From Candidatus Bathyarchaeota archaeon (GTDB lineage: Archaea > Thermoproteota > Bathyarchaeia > TCS64), in assembly GCA_026014515.1 (NCBI GenBank), contig JAOZIG010000256.1, positions 1 to 15,252 on the forward strand: a stretch of 15,252 nt of DNA, read 5' to 3'. The translations under genes were made by a program, and so were the position numbers. The notes under the pieces are model-generated. The model had not been told where the DNA came from. It was given only the letters and a program-made list of their open reading frames with translations, and did no database searches. Positions within the stretch are counted from its first letter, which is position 1, and the number at the start of each line of letters is the position of its first letter. Of the stretch, positions 5,865-14,001 are shown piece after piece.

Positions 5865-7613
5865 TTAGAGGGCTAGTTTCTCAAAGTAGCCCCTGATAGA
5901 GTCACGGATGGTCTCTTCCTGTATCATACCACGTGAACTCATGGTCTCAAAGACCCGACGGGGTATCCTGATGCTCCATGGATCAAAGCCCTCACGTATC
6001 TTGAACCGGTTCTTCTCCCTGAGAATCTCCATGCCCAGTCGATTGAGTTTCTCCTCGTCAACCTTATGACCAGCGGTCCCAAGCGCCCTGACCACAAGAT
6101 CAGATGCATATAATCCTCGGGCGAAGAAACAGATCACAAGACTGCTCAGCACCTGACGCCAAGCCTCCTCCTCCAGCAATGCCTCCACAGTCTCCTCGTT
6201 GCTCATATCCTGACCCTTGAGAATCTTCTGGTCAAGACTATACCCTGCTGTGTCAAGGTGACTGTGCCTGCTCCCCACAAGGTGACCGATATGCGCCGCT
6301 GCACCAGTATGATACCCCGGCATCTCATTCTTACCGAAAGCCATAGCGTACTCGGTTCCCCCGTAACGCTCAGAAGCAATCTCCACGCCAGAAGCCAGAG
6401 CCGTATAGAACTCGTTAGGCTGCTTCACGATATGCTCGATTGCCTGCAGATAAGCCTCGGTGTTACCCCACTTGAAATCAAGCCCAAGGGTATCCTCACC
6501 TGTGATCAAGCCATTATTGTAGGCCTCAGTCGCCCAAGCGAGAACTACGCCTGCGCTCATGGCGTCTAACCCGAATATCTCAACCTCTTCGATTAGCTGA
6601 AGCATCCCATCTGGGTCAAATACACCCAGCATAGAGCCAAGACTGTATATGAGCTCATAATCGTAAGGGATCATCTTGGTCTTGTAGAAGAAAAGCTCCT
6701 TCTCGTAGGGCTCACGAAGAGCCGCGATATGAATACACGCCACCGGGCAATGAGCACAAGCTATTCTACGCCCAAGATAAGCCTCTGCCAGATGCTCACC
6801 CGATATACTCTCCGCCTCAGGATCAGAGGCTGATGTCAGGTTCTTTGTTGGTAATCCCTTTAACATGTTCAGGGGAACAATGTTAGCCGCCGTACCATAA
6901 TCATGATACTTCTTCATCAAAGGTGAATCTACGGCCTTCTTGTAGACCTCATCATAGGTCCTTCGATATGTGCCAACATCACTGACATCGACACTGTGAT
7001 TTCCCGATATACAGATCGCCTTCAAGAGCTTGCTCCCAAATACGGCCCCCAATCCAAGTCTTCCAAAGTGACGATAGGTCTCAGTGGTAACGCAAGCGTA
7101 CTTTACCATATGTTCACCTGCACCACCGATCCTCATGATAGTCCTCATGCCTGAGCCCTTCTCAAGCTCACGCACAATCCTACCAACAGTAACACTATTG
7201 ACTACACCCCAGAAACCCGAGGCGTCCCTAAACCTGACCCCTTCATCATCAATGCTAAGATACACGGGGGACTCGCTCTTCCCCTTGATGACAATAGCAC
7301 CGTAACCAGCAGACCTGATGCTGACGGCGCTTCTTCCCCCTGCATGGCTCTCGCCAAGGTTCCCCGTTAGGGGGCTCTTGAACATGGCTACAGTCTTAGA
7401 CGCAAGTGGATACAGTCCTACAAGGGGACCGACTACAAATATAATTGGGTTATCGGGTCCAAGTGGGTCAGCGCCTTCGGGGCAGTTCTCGTTAAGAAGA
7501 TTAATTCCTACCCCGGCGCCTCCCAGATAATACTGGAACAAGTCGCCACGGTCTTCAGTGTAGAAGCTCCGTTTGGATAAGTCGATGTGTAATACCTTTG
7601 TTAACTGATTCAT
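5865..7613 (-). CDS. Aldehyde ferredoxin oxidoreductase, tungsten/molybdenum-pterin catalytic subunit, 582 aa
   Basis: AOR-family enzymes oxidise aldehydes to carboxylates at a W- or Mo-bis-pterin site and pass electrons through one [4Fe-4S] cluster to ferredoxin. The N-terminal domain shows the family pattern: HIDLSKRSFYTED (9-21), YLGGAGVGINLL (29-40), PLTGNLGESHAGG (81-93), AGYGAIVIKGKS (102-113). GRLGLGAVFGSKLLKAI (184-200) is the usual Gly-rich pterin region. Cluster ligands are Cys286, 289, 293 (CxxCxxxC in ACAHCPVAC) and Cys495 in LVICFFARGLY. Length is slightly below the usual 600 or so. It overlaps the upstream ferredoxin gene by four bases (ATGA), with the SD GGGAGG at 7621-7626, so the two are co-translated and likely form a complex. 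Substrate is unknown. Aldehydes from amino-acid-derived 2-oxo acids are likely given the aminotransferase next door. Another family role, such as a benzoyl-CoA-reductase-type subunit, is less likely. Confidence 0.93.
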   Translation of the reverse strand: MNQLTKVLHIDLSKRSFYTEDRGDLFQYYLGGAGVGINLLNENCPEGADPLGPDNPIIFVVGPLVGLYPLASKTVAMFKSPLTGNLGESHAGGRSAVSIRSAGYGAIVIKGKSESPVYLSIDDEGVRFRDASGFWGVVNSVTVGRIVRELEKGSGMRTIMRIGGAGEHMVKYACVTTETYRHFGRLGLGAVFGSKLLKAICISGNHSVDVSDVGTYRRTYDEVYKKAVDSPLMKKYHDYGTAANIVPLNMLKGLPTKNLTSASDPEAESISGEHLAEAYLGRRIACAHCPVACIHIAALREPYEKELFFYKTKMIPYDYELIYSLGSMLGVFDPDGMLQLIEEVEIFGLDAMSAGVVLAWATEAYNNGLITGEDTLGLDFKWGNTEAYLQAIEHIVKQPNEFYTALASGVEIASERYGGTEYAMAFGKNEMPGYHTGAAAHIGHLVGSRHSHLDTAGYSLDQKILKGQDMSNEETVEALLEEEAWRQVLSSLVICFFARGLYASDLVVRALGTAGHKVDEEKLNRLGMEILREKNRFKIREGFDPWSIRIPRRVFETMSSRGMIQEETIRDSIRGYFEKLAL

Positions 7614-8014
7614 GCCTGAACCTCCCGTAACTCCAAGACCTCATGGGGACAATAATCCACACAATAGCCACAATGGACACAAATATCCGGCTTATTACGC
7701 TCACTATCCCAGAAAACCGCCCCCATAGGACAGGCATCCACACAATTTCCACACCCAATACACTTGGAGGCATCAAGCAAAACACCGCCACCTTCCCTAT
7801 ACGATAAAGCATCTACCGGGCAAACCTTCAGGCATGGGGGGTCCTGACAAGCTCTACAGACAATAACTACGAATCCACGCTCTACGCCGCCTGTTGAACG
7901 CACTCTGATGGCGGACTTGGCTAATCCTCCTCCACCGAAACGCCTGTTACACGCGAACATGCATAATTGGCAGCCCACGCAGCGCTCAGAGTCGACGACT
8001 TCTAATTTTTTCAT
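7610..8014 (-). CDS. Four-cluster [4Fe-4S] ferredoxin, electron-transfer subunit of the AOR (AorA-like), 134 aa
   Basis: Sixteen cysteines form four cluster motifs: Cys12, 15, 18, 22; Cys53, 56, 61, 65 (CxxCxxxxCxxxCP); Cys85, 88, 91, 95; and Cys112, 115, 118, 122. This is the HycB/CooF/AorA type of polyferredoxin subunit. It is soluble with no signal peptide. Its TGA overlaps the AOR start codon (ATGA), and its 3' end carries the SD for AOR. In Aromatoleum the AOR has just such a small four-cluster subunit (AorA) beside the catalytic AorB, plus a flavin subunit AorC that links to NAD. No AorC-like gene is present here, so electrons probably leave to a free ferredoxin. The start ATG at 8014 is supported by a TATA-like box 25-30 bases upstream. 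Confidence 0.92.
   Translation of the reverse strand: MKKLEVVDSERCVGCQLCMFACNRRFGGGGLAKSAIRVRSTGGVERGFVVIVCRACQDPPCLKVCPVDALSYREGGGVLLDASKCIGCGNCVDACPMGAVFWDSERNKPDICVHCGYCVDYCPHEVLELREVQA
7621..7626 (-). promoter_or_regulatory. Ribosome binding site GGGAGG for the AOR gene
   Basis: On the minus strand GGGAGG ends seven bases before the AOR ATG (7613), within the last codons of the ferredoxin gene. With the ATGA overlap it shows tight translational coupling. Confidence 0.7.
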
Positions 8015-8038
8015 GCCTCAAGAAAACGGTACTACTCT

Positions 8039-8044
8039 GATAAA
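8039..8044 (-). promoter_or_regulatory. TATA-like box for the ferredoxin-AOR operon
   Basis: TTTATC on the minus strand lies 25-30 bases before the ATG at 8014, the leaderless spacing. With the T-rich terminator just upstream, it suggests that the pair is transcribed independently of the aminotransferase gene. Confidence 0.45.
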
Positions 8045-8051
8045 TGGATCG

Positions 8052-8067
8052 AAAAAATAGATAAAAA
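8052..8067 (-). terminator. T-rich terminator after the aminotransferase gene
   Basis: On the minus strand TTTTT and TTTTTT occur 11-26 bases after the aminotransferase stop codon (8078-8080). There is no obvious stem. Archaeal RNA polymerase can terminate on such U-tracts alone. Confidence 0.45.
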
Positions 8068-8077
8068 TAGTGGAATT

Positions 8078-9271
8078 TTAAGGAACTGCCGGTGGAGCCT
8101 GTGGGGGCAGGTTCTTAACGAACCTTTCTAGGCGTGTACAGACTTCCTCAAGTTCCTCGATTGGTTTTACCAACGCGAACCTGATGTGTCCCTCACCCAT
8201 TGAGCCATAAGCTGCTCCAGGTGCGCAACGGACCTTTTCCTGTTGGAAGAACTCCATGGCGAACTTCATGCTTGGTATACCGAAGCTGCTGATGTCTGGG
8301 AACAGGTAGAATGCTCCTTCTGGCTTGGGGCATTTTATTCCCTCGATCTCGTTGAGCCTCTTGGTCATGTAGTCGATGCGCCTCTCGTACTCTGCCTTCA
8401 TCTCGGCTACGAAATCCCATCCCTTCTCAAGTGCAACGATGGCTGCCTTCTGGAATGGAACAGGAACGCTACAGATACCTACTGGTACAGCAGCTAATAC
8501 TTTCATTAGCTCTGGTCCAGCGATGATGTATCCTGCACGGCAACCAGTCCAAGCAAAGGTCTTGCTAAAGCTCATCAGAACCATGGTCCTCTCCCACATA
8601 CCGGGTAGGTCAATGATGGTCTCGTGCTTCTTTCCGCCCCAGATGAACTCGGTGTAGATCTCGTCGCTGATAGCGATGATATCATGCTTTACACAGATCT
8701 CTGCAAGCTTCTTCAGCTCATCCTTGGTCCAGACAGTGCCCGTTGGGTTGTCAGGTGTACAGAATAGGATAGCCTTGGTCTTGTCAGTGATGACTGCCTC
8801 AAGGTTTGCCCAGTCTGGTCTGAAGACACCGTCCTTGTTCTTGACCTGCTTGGCTCTCACCATCTTTGCGCCAAAGTAGGCGATTGGTGTATTGTAGCCT
8901 GTGTAGGCTGGGTCAAAGATAATGAGTTCATCACCGGGGTCCAGAATGGCTGCGAAAGCCTGGAAAATAGCCTGGCTTCCACCACTGGTGATAAGCACCT
9001 GGGTTTTTGGATCGATCTCGACGCCGTACTTTTTGTAGTACTTTGCGATGGCTTCCTTAAAGTCAGGCTCGCCTGTGAAGCTATAGTGGGTGTGTCCAGC
9101 CACCATAGCGTCATAGACTGCCTTGTTTATGAACTCGGGTTGATTGAAGTCGGGGTCGCCTGCTCCTAGGTTGATCATTCCCTCGATGGGGCCAACGGAT
9201 GCCCTGGTGCTGCTGCCCGCCATGCTCATGAGCGCGGCGACTTCCTTCTTCGCGAACTTTTCAACTCCCAT
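8078..9271 (-). CDS. PLP-dependent class I/II aminotransferase, 397 aa
   Basis: This fold-type I enzyme transfers an amino group from an amino acid to a 2-oxo acid. Visible landmarks are GDPDF (38-42), THYSFTGE (61-68), SGGSQAIF (96-103), NPTG (175-178), Asp203 in ISDEIY (binds the pyridine nitrogen), Lys237 in SFSKTFAWTGCRAGY (PLP Schiff base), Arg245, and Arg364 in HIRFAL (substrate carboxylate). It fits the archaeal aspartate/alanine/aromatic aminotransferase group; exact specificity cannot be read. A proline-rich tail (PPQAPPAVP) ends the protein. The start is either ATG 9271, with GTGAT four bases before it as a weak SD, or GTG 9280, nearly leaderless from the TATA-like box; I prefer the ATG. 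It sits between the metallopeptidase and the ferredoxin-AOR pair, consistent with amino-acid catabolism. Confidence 0.93.
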   Translation of the reverse strand: MGVEKFAKKEVAALMSMAGSSTRASVGPIEGMINLGAGDPDFNQPEFINKAVYDAMVAGHTHYSFTGEPDFKEAIAKYYKKYGVEIDPKTQVLITSGGSQAIFQAFAAILDPGDELIIFDPAYTGYNTPIAYFGAKMVRAKQVKNKDGVFRPDWANLEAVITDKTKAILFCTPDNPTGTVWTKDELKKLAEICVKHDIIAISDEIYTEFIWGGKKHETIIDLPGMWERTMVLMSFSKTFAWTGCRAGYIIAGPELMKVLAAVPVGICSVPVPFQKAAIVALEKGWDFVAEMKAEYERRIDYMTKRLNEIEGIKCPKPEGAFYLFPDISSFGIPSMKFAMEFFQQEKVRCAPGAAYGSMGEGHIRFALVKPIEELEEVCTRLERFVKNLPPQAPPAVP

Positions 9272-9305
9272 TTTAATCACGAATCTCTTAAGCTACTCTT
9301 GTTGT

Positions 9306-9313
9306 GTATAAAA
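9306..9313 (-). promoter_or_regulatory. TATA-like box for the aminotransferase gene
   Basis: TTTTATAC on the minus strand predicts a transcription start around 9283-9286. That is 3-6 bases before the GTG at 9280 and about a dozen before the ATG at 9271. Confidence 0.5.
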
Positions 9314-9349
9314 CGTCTTCGATCATACGATAATGAGTGAAAATATGGG

Positions 9350-9369
9350 AAAAAAACGCCCAAATGGGC
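9350..9369 (-). terminator. Hairpin plus T7, terminator of the M14 peptidase gene
   Basis: On the minus strand GCCC-ATTT-GGGC (9369-9358) is followed after one base by seven Ts (9356-9350). It begins nine bases after the M14 stop codon at 9379. This stem-and-T-run layout is the clearest terminator in the window. Confidence 0.6.
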
Positions 9370-9378
9370 AGAAAAACG

Positions 9379-11910
9379 CTAACCTATTAGGGCATTAAAG
9401 AGCAGCTTGAAGGTTGCCTCTGGCTGAGCCCTCATCTGAGGCTGGAAGCCATAGAGAACCACTCTGCCTTTACCCATCTTCGCCTCAACCAGTGCTGATT
9501 TATGGCTCAGATATTCTTCGCCCGTAAGCCAACCGCTCTCCATGATGTGTTTCTCAGGATAACTCAGTACTATCTGATAGTCCTCGTTGTTGACCCTCGG
9601 CTTCACAGCGAACGCTGGGTGGTGCCTGAAGATTATCAATAGGTCTTCCTGTATTCCCCAAGCTAGTGGATGAGATGCGTTGACGTTTACGTGGAGTGTG
9701 CTTCCGGGGCAGACGAAATCAGTGTTCTTTACATCTTTCAATACGTTCTGCACTGGTAGCTTGAGCTCCTCGATGGCGAAGTCGCTGCTGTCTCCGAAGC
9801 ATAGGAGGGTTCCTCCGTCTTCTACGAACTCTTTGAGTTTCTCTACGCCTTCTTTGCCGAATCCGCTTCTGTATTCCTCTGGGTAGTTGGGTAAGGTGAA
9901 TCCTCCGCCCCAGCGTTTCTCATAGAACTCTTCTATGTTTTCGCCTAGAAGCATCTCCTTTGCGTCGCTGGGCAGTATGATCACATTGTATTTCTGGGCT
10001 AGTCGTCCACGCTGGATGTCCTTATCCATGATGGTCCGGTACCTGAACCTGTACTGCTCTAGTAGCCACCTTGTCCAGCCCTCATCAGCGTTACCACCAT
10101 AATAGCGCTGGTAGACGCCGATCTTCATCATCTTAACAGGCTTGGACTTTAACGCGGGTGGTGCTGCATCGAATACCACGTGGCATCGTTTGCACACCTT
10201 CTGGAGCTCTGATTCGATTCCATCTGCTTTTGGAACATAGAAGCTGCCGGGTTTGAAGGTCTTCTCCTCTGTAACCACCGGGTCTAGTAACCTGTGAACC
10301 GCGATGCCTTTTCGTAGAAGCCTGTTGACTCCAAGGAAAGCATCATTCACCGAGCCATCAAGTAGCCACCCATTGGGAGCCTTCGCAGCTACATCACCCC
10401 TTGGGAACCTGATGCTGCTCAATACCTCGAATGAGCCATCAAAGGGTTTCTCCACCTCTTGGATTCTGACACCCATAAACTCGGCTATCGTGTATGTTGA
10501 TAGGTCATAGGGTACGACTGGTGTGCCGTCAGGGTACTTGCTATAGGCACCTAGATGGTAGAATGTTCGCTTCAATAGACTGATTATGTATGGTCTGCAG
10601 TGTTGACTCGCTAAAATCACGTAGGTTCCACGTGGGTACGCTACTCCATCAGCTATGAACTCGCGTTGACTCCTCTGTATCTCGACGCCCATGTTCATGA
10701 GTAACTGGAGAAGCTTGTACTGGGTCAGCTCATCATGTTGCTCAGGTTTGATAACAAAAGCATACGGGGGCTCATTCTCACCCTTCAGTATGCCGTTGCT
10801 CGCCTTCTGATACATGTTACCCAGAATCGTCTTCTTGAACTTGGAGGCTGCCTCAAGGGTTCCATATGCGCTGATCTTCTGCTGCTCTACTATGTCTCTG
10901 AGTCTCCACCAGCCTCCCATCCATGGATGTGGGAAGCCCATCTGTGTCCTGTACTCTGGGCGTCCTCTTCGACTACCTCTAAGTTGATGGTAGTGGATAT
11001 AGAGAGGTGTAGCTAGCTTAGCGCTGGCTGACTCTGTGAGCATTCCACAGATGTTGTGCCAGCAGGGCACGTAGTTGAATGTGGGCATGAACTCCCCGGG
11101 GTAGGTTGCCATGGACTCGATGCCATGTTTTCCATCCTTCTCAAGCAGTACATGGGTTAAGCCACCGTAGAGTTCCTGCTCTGTCCAGATCAATGGGTCA
11201 ACCTTGTCATCTATGGGGTTGGCGAATGGTGCGATGTAGAACCTTGCACCATATGATCCCATATGGTGGAAGTCGATGTAGGCTTGGGGGCTCCAGTCAA
11301 GGTACATGGTCTTGCTGACCAGCTGGCTCTCCACCATGTTATTGTGGATAGCATCACGGTTGTTATCGTGACCTGTGTACTTGTGGTATAGCCACGGTGG
11401 GCTGCATCCCTCATATTCTGTGCCTAGGTATTTCTCGTAGAACTCGGTGACCATGATCTGACCATCAGGGTTGAAGCAGGGGAACATCAAGAGAACCGTG
11501 TTATCCAGTATTTCCTTGTTCTCTGGTAGGTTGATTAGCTCCCATGCGAGTTCGGGAGCCATCTGTGTGCCTCCTACCTCTGTGGCGTGGATGCTCATAC
11601 TCATGGAGACCACGCTTACACCGTTTTCTATGATTGATTTTATCTCGGCTTCGGGTATGCCTCTTGGGTGCGCTAGTTTCCAGCTCATCTCTCTTATTTC
11701 GTCAAGCCTAGCCATGTTTTTCTCTGATGTTATTACTGCTAGGAGGAACGGGTTTCCTTCTGTGCTTTTTCCGAGTTCCTCGACCATAACCATGGGGGAC
11801 TTGTCTAGTTCCCAGAAATATTCAACAATCTTGTTCCAGTGAGCCAGTTTTCGGTCCGCCCCTAAACGGTGACCGAAGAAATCCTCTGGCTTTGGTATAA
11901 CATTAGACAT
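9379..11910 (-). CDS. M14-family zinc carboxypeptidase-like protein with long C-terminal region, 843 aa
   Basis: The first 320 or so residues are an M14 catalytic domain. Zinc ligands are His108 and Glu111 in SIHATEVGG, and His215 in DFHHMG. FNPDG (146-150) and GHDNNRD (180-186; Arg185) match the substrate-binding region, and Glu293 in LTESAS is the likely catalytic base. The remaining 500 residues contain a Rossmann-like region (KIGVYQRYYGG, NVIILPS, FVEDGGTLLCFGDS, GRVVLYGFQPQMR) that resembles the class I glutamine-amidotransferase-like domain found at the end of many large M14 proteins. No signal peptide is seen, so it should act inside the cell on imported peptides. ATG 11910 is chosen because a TATA-like box lies 23-30 bases upstream. 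An in-frame extension to 11952 would cover that box and adds an unlikely hydrophobic start. Divergent from the S9 peptidase gene. Confidence 0.85.
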   Translation of the reverse strand: MSNVIPKPEDFFGHRLGADRKLAHWNKIVEYFWELDKSPMVMVEELGKSTEGNPFLLAVITSEKNMARLDEIREMSWKLAHPRGIPEAEIKSIIENGVSVVSMSMSIHATEVGGTQMAPELAWELINLPENKEILDNTVLLMFPCFNPDGQIMVTEFYEKYLGTEYEGCSPPWLYHKYTGHDNNRDAIHNNMVESQLVSKTMYLDWSPQAYIDFHHMGSYGARFYIAPFANPIDDKVDPLIWTEQELYGGLTHVLLEKDGKHGIESMATYPGEFMPTFNYVPCWHNICGMLTESASAKLATPLYIHYHQLRGSRRGRPEYRTQMGFPHPWMGGWWRLRDIVEQQKISAYGTLEAASKFKKTILGNMYQKASNGILKGENEPPYAFVIKPEQHDELTQYKLLQLLMNMGVEIQRSQREFIADGVAYPRGTYVILASQHCRPYIISLLKRTFYHLGAYSKYPDGTPVVPYDLSTYTIAEFMGVRIQEVEKPFDGSFEVLSSIRFPRGDVAAKAPNGWLLDGSVNDAFLGVNRLLRKGIAVHRLLDPVVTEEKTFKPGSFYVPKADGIESELQKVCKRCHVVFDAAPPALKSKPVKMMKIGVYQRYYGGNADEGWTRWLLEQYRFRYRTIMDKDIQRGRLAQKYNVIILPSDAKEMLLGENIEEFYEKRWGGGFTLPNYPEEYRSGFGKEGVEKLKEFVEDGGTLLCFGDSSDFAIEELKLPVQNVLKDVKNTDFVCPGSTLHVNVNASHPLAWGIQEDLLIIFRHHPAFAVKPRVNNEDYQIVLSYPEKHIMESGWLTGEEYLSHKSALVEAKMGKGRVVLYGFQPQMRAQPEATFKLLFNALIG

Positions 11911-11932
11911 TAAGTGAAAAATACAGAATACG

Positions 11933-11940
11933 TATAAAAA
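11933..11940 (-). promoter_or_regulatory. TATA-like box for the M14 peptidase gene
   Basis: TTTTTATA on the minus strand lies 23-30 bases before the ATG at 11910. The transcript would be leaderless, which sets the start codon. Confidence 0.55.
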
Positions 11941-12027
11941 ATCATGGATCACCTAGGCGATAACTGAGAAAAAGTGCTCGTTTTCCCAGAAAAACCATAA
12001 AACAGCTTATTTCGCCTTCCTGATGGT

Positions 12028-12034
12028 ATTATAT
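12028..12034 (+). promoter_or_regulatory. TATA-like box for the S9 peptidase gene
   Basis: ATTATAT lies 30-36 bases before the ATG at 12064, giving a leader of only a few bases. It shares a 150-base divergent region with the M14 promoter, so the two peptidase genes could be regulated together. Confidence 0.45.
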
Positions 12035-12063
12035 CTATCTTCTACCTATTCAACTTGATATTT

Positions 12064-14001
12064 ATGGCTCCGCACCCAGTCAAGCCAAAAGACATAAGGA
12101 AATTCGTATTCATCTCAGACCCCCAGATGAGCCCGGATGGCTCAAAGGTTGCCTACGTGCACACCACCATAGACTATGAGGAGAACGATTATGTGAAGCA
12201 TATCTGGCTTCATGATGTCGCTACTGGACGAGACACCCAGTATACAGGTGGACCCGGAAAGGACTCTAATCCCCGTTGGAGCCCATCTGGAAACAAGCTG
12301 TTATTCTTGTCCAGTGGACGTCTGCCTGACTCCAAGACAGAACTCTACGTCATCTATACAGATGGCGGTGAGGCTCAGAAAGTAGCCTCACTTGAAACAG
12401 GCGTCTCAAACCCCATCTGGAGCCCAGACGAGAAGACCATCCTCTTCAGCAGCCGAGTATGGGAACCAGAGAAACCGGAAACAGATGTCGTTGTCGTGAA
12501 ACGTATCTGGTTCAAGCTGAATGGCGTAGGTATGTTCGCTGGAAAACGGGTCCACCTGTTCACTGTGAAGGCGACTGGTGGGAAACCGAAACAAGTCACT
12601 AAGGGTGAGTTTGATGTCTCCGCTTATACTTGGAGTCCTAATGGTAAGGAGATCGCGTATGTCACGAATAAAGAACAGGACCAAGACCGGACTCACATCA
12701 GGGACGTCTACGTGATGCCAGCCAAGGGTGGAGAAGCAAAGAAGATTACAACTGGTATCCACGAGATAGGCGCTGTTTCATGGAGTAAACATGGGTTCGC
12801 ATATTATGGCAGTGACTTCCATGCAAATGGAGCCACTAACACGGACATATGGGTGATGCAGCCGGGAGAGGAGCCTGAAAACATTACAGGTGAATGGGAT
12901 AGAAGTATTGGACGAGGAATAGGCAGCGATCTCAGGATAGGTACGCCAGACCCCGGACCAGTATGGTCACCAGACGGCATAGAGATATACTTCAAAACAG
13001 GCGAGGTACCCACAAGTGGCGTCTACAAGGTTAATGTTGCCTCCCATGAGGTTGAACAGGTAACCAAAAGCGGCACTGTTGATGGTTTCAGCTACTCAGA
13101 GGACTTCAAACACGTTACATACAATGCCATGACAGCCACCGAGCTGTCGGAGGTTTATGTAGATGGAAAGAAGGTAACCGAGTTCAATAAGAAGCATCTG
13201 AAGAACCTCAAACTGAGCACCCCGGAGCATTATACTTGGAAGAACGAGCTTGGTGAAGATATTGACGGCTGGGTAATGAAACCCATCGACTACAAGGAAG
13301 GCGAAAAGTATCCCACTATTCTTCAGATTCACGGTGGACCACTCGCCATATATGGCGATGGCATATACCAAGAGTTCCAGATAATGACCTCAGCAGGCTA
13401 CGCGGTGATATACACGAATCCAAGGGGGTCAGGAGGTTATGGAGAGGAGTACGGTGCTACATTGAATGGTAGACACGGTACCGTAGATTACCGTGATGTC
13501 ATGGACTTTACAATGGACGCCGTTGAACGGTTCAGCTTCATTGATGGTGACCGATTAGGTGTCACAGGAGGCAGCTACGGAGGTTACCTGACAAACTGGA
13601 TAGTCACCCAGACTGATCTCTTCAAAGCTGGAGTCGCTTGCAGAAGCACATGCAACAGACACAGCCACCACGGCTACAGCGACTTTGGGTTCCACCACGG
13701 TGAATCAGGTAACATGGGGTACCCATGGAAAGACGAGGACAAGCTTCTAGCCCAGAGCCCAATACGGTTCGCAAAGAACGTCAAGACGCCTGTGCTGTTC
13801 ATACACAGCGAGAACGACCTACGCTGCACAATACAGCAGGGAGAAGAGTTCTTCGTAGCATTGATGGAGCTGGGTGTACCAACTGAGATGGTCAGGTTCC
13901 CAGACGAGAACCACGAACTCAGCAGATCAGGTAAACCCAAACACCGTGAGGAAAGATTTGAGCACATCATGCGCTGGTTCGACAAGTACCTGAAGAACTA
14001 G
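12064..14001 (+). CDS. S9-family serine peptidase (acylaminoacyl-peptidase / prolyl oligopeptidase type), 645 aa
   Basis: The N-terminal 380 or so residues form a beta-propeller, shown by repeated WSPDG-like motifs at 22-26, 72-76, 119-123, 190-194, 240-244 (degenerate, WSKHG) and 301-305, each in a WD/PD40-like blade. The C-terminal alpha/beta-hydrolase domain has the oxyanion element HGGP (423-426), Ser504 in GGSYGGY, Asp585 in SENDLR and His617 in ENHEL. The propeller limits access to short peptides. Enzymes of this type remove N-acyl amino acids or cut oligopeptides in the cytosol, and no signal peptide is present here. ATG 12064 is preferred over TTG 12055 by start codon and TATA spacing. 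The last four bases overlap the convergent amidase gene. Order and length are typical of acylaminoacyl-peptidases. Confidence 0.92.
   Translation: MAPHPVKPKDIRKFVFISDPQMSPDGSKVAYVHTTIDYEENDYVKHIWLHDVATGRDTQYTGGPGKDSNPRWSPSGNKLLFLSSGRLPDSKTELYVIYTDGGEAQKVASLETGVSNPIWSPDEKTILFSSRVWEPEKPETDVVVVKRIWFKLNGVGMFAGKRVHLFTVKATGGKPKQVTKGEFDVSAYTWSPNGKEIAYVTNKEQDQDRTHIRDVYVMPAKGGEAKKITTGIHEIGAVSWSKHGFAYYGSDFHANGATNTDIWVMQPGEEPENITGEWDRSIGRGIGSDLRIGTPDPGPVWSPDGIEIYFKTGEVPTSGVYKVNVASHEVEQVTKSGTVDGFSYSEDFKHVTYNAMTATELSEVYVDGKKVTEFNKKHLKNLKLSTPEHYTWKNELGEDIDGWVMKPIDYKEGEKYPTILQIHGGPLAIYGDGIYQEFQIMTSAGYAVIYTNPRGSGGYGEEYGATLNGRHGTVDYRDVMDFTMDAVERFSFIDGDRLGVTGGSYGGYLTNWIVTQTDLFKAGVACRSTCNRHSHHGYSDFGFHHGESGNMGYPWKDEDKLLAQSPIRFAKNVKTPVLFIHSENDLRCTIQQGEEFFVALMELGVPTEMVRFPDENHELSRSGKPKHREERFEHIMRWFDKYLKN

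Noticed and set aside
11911..11952. Fourteen-residue N-terminal extension of the M14 peptidase (MIHDFLYVF...)
   Set aside because: It would cover the TATA-like box at 11933-11940 and adds a hydrophobic stretch without family resemblance. The ATG at 11910 fits leaderless spacing.
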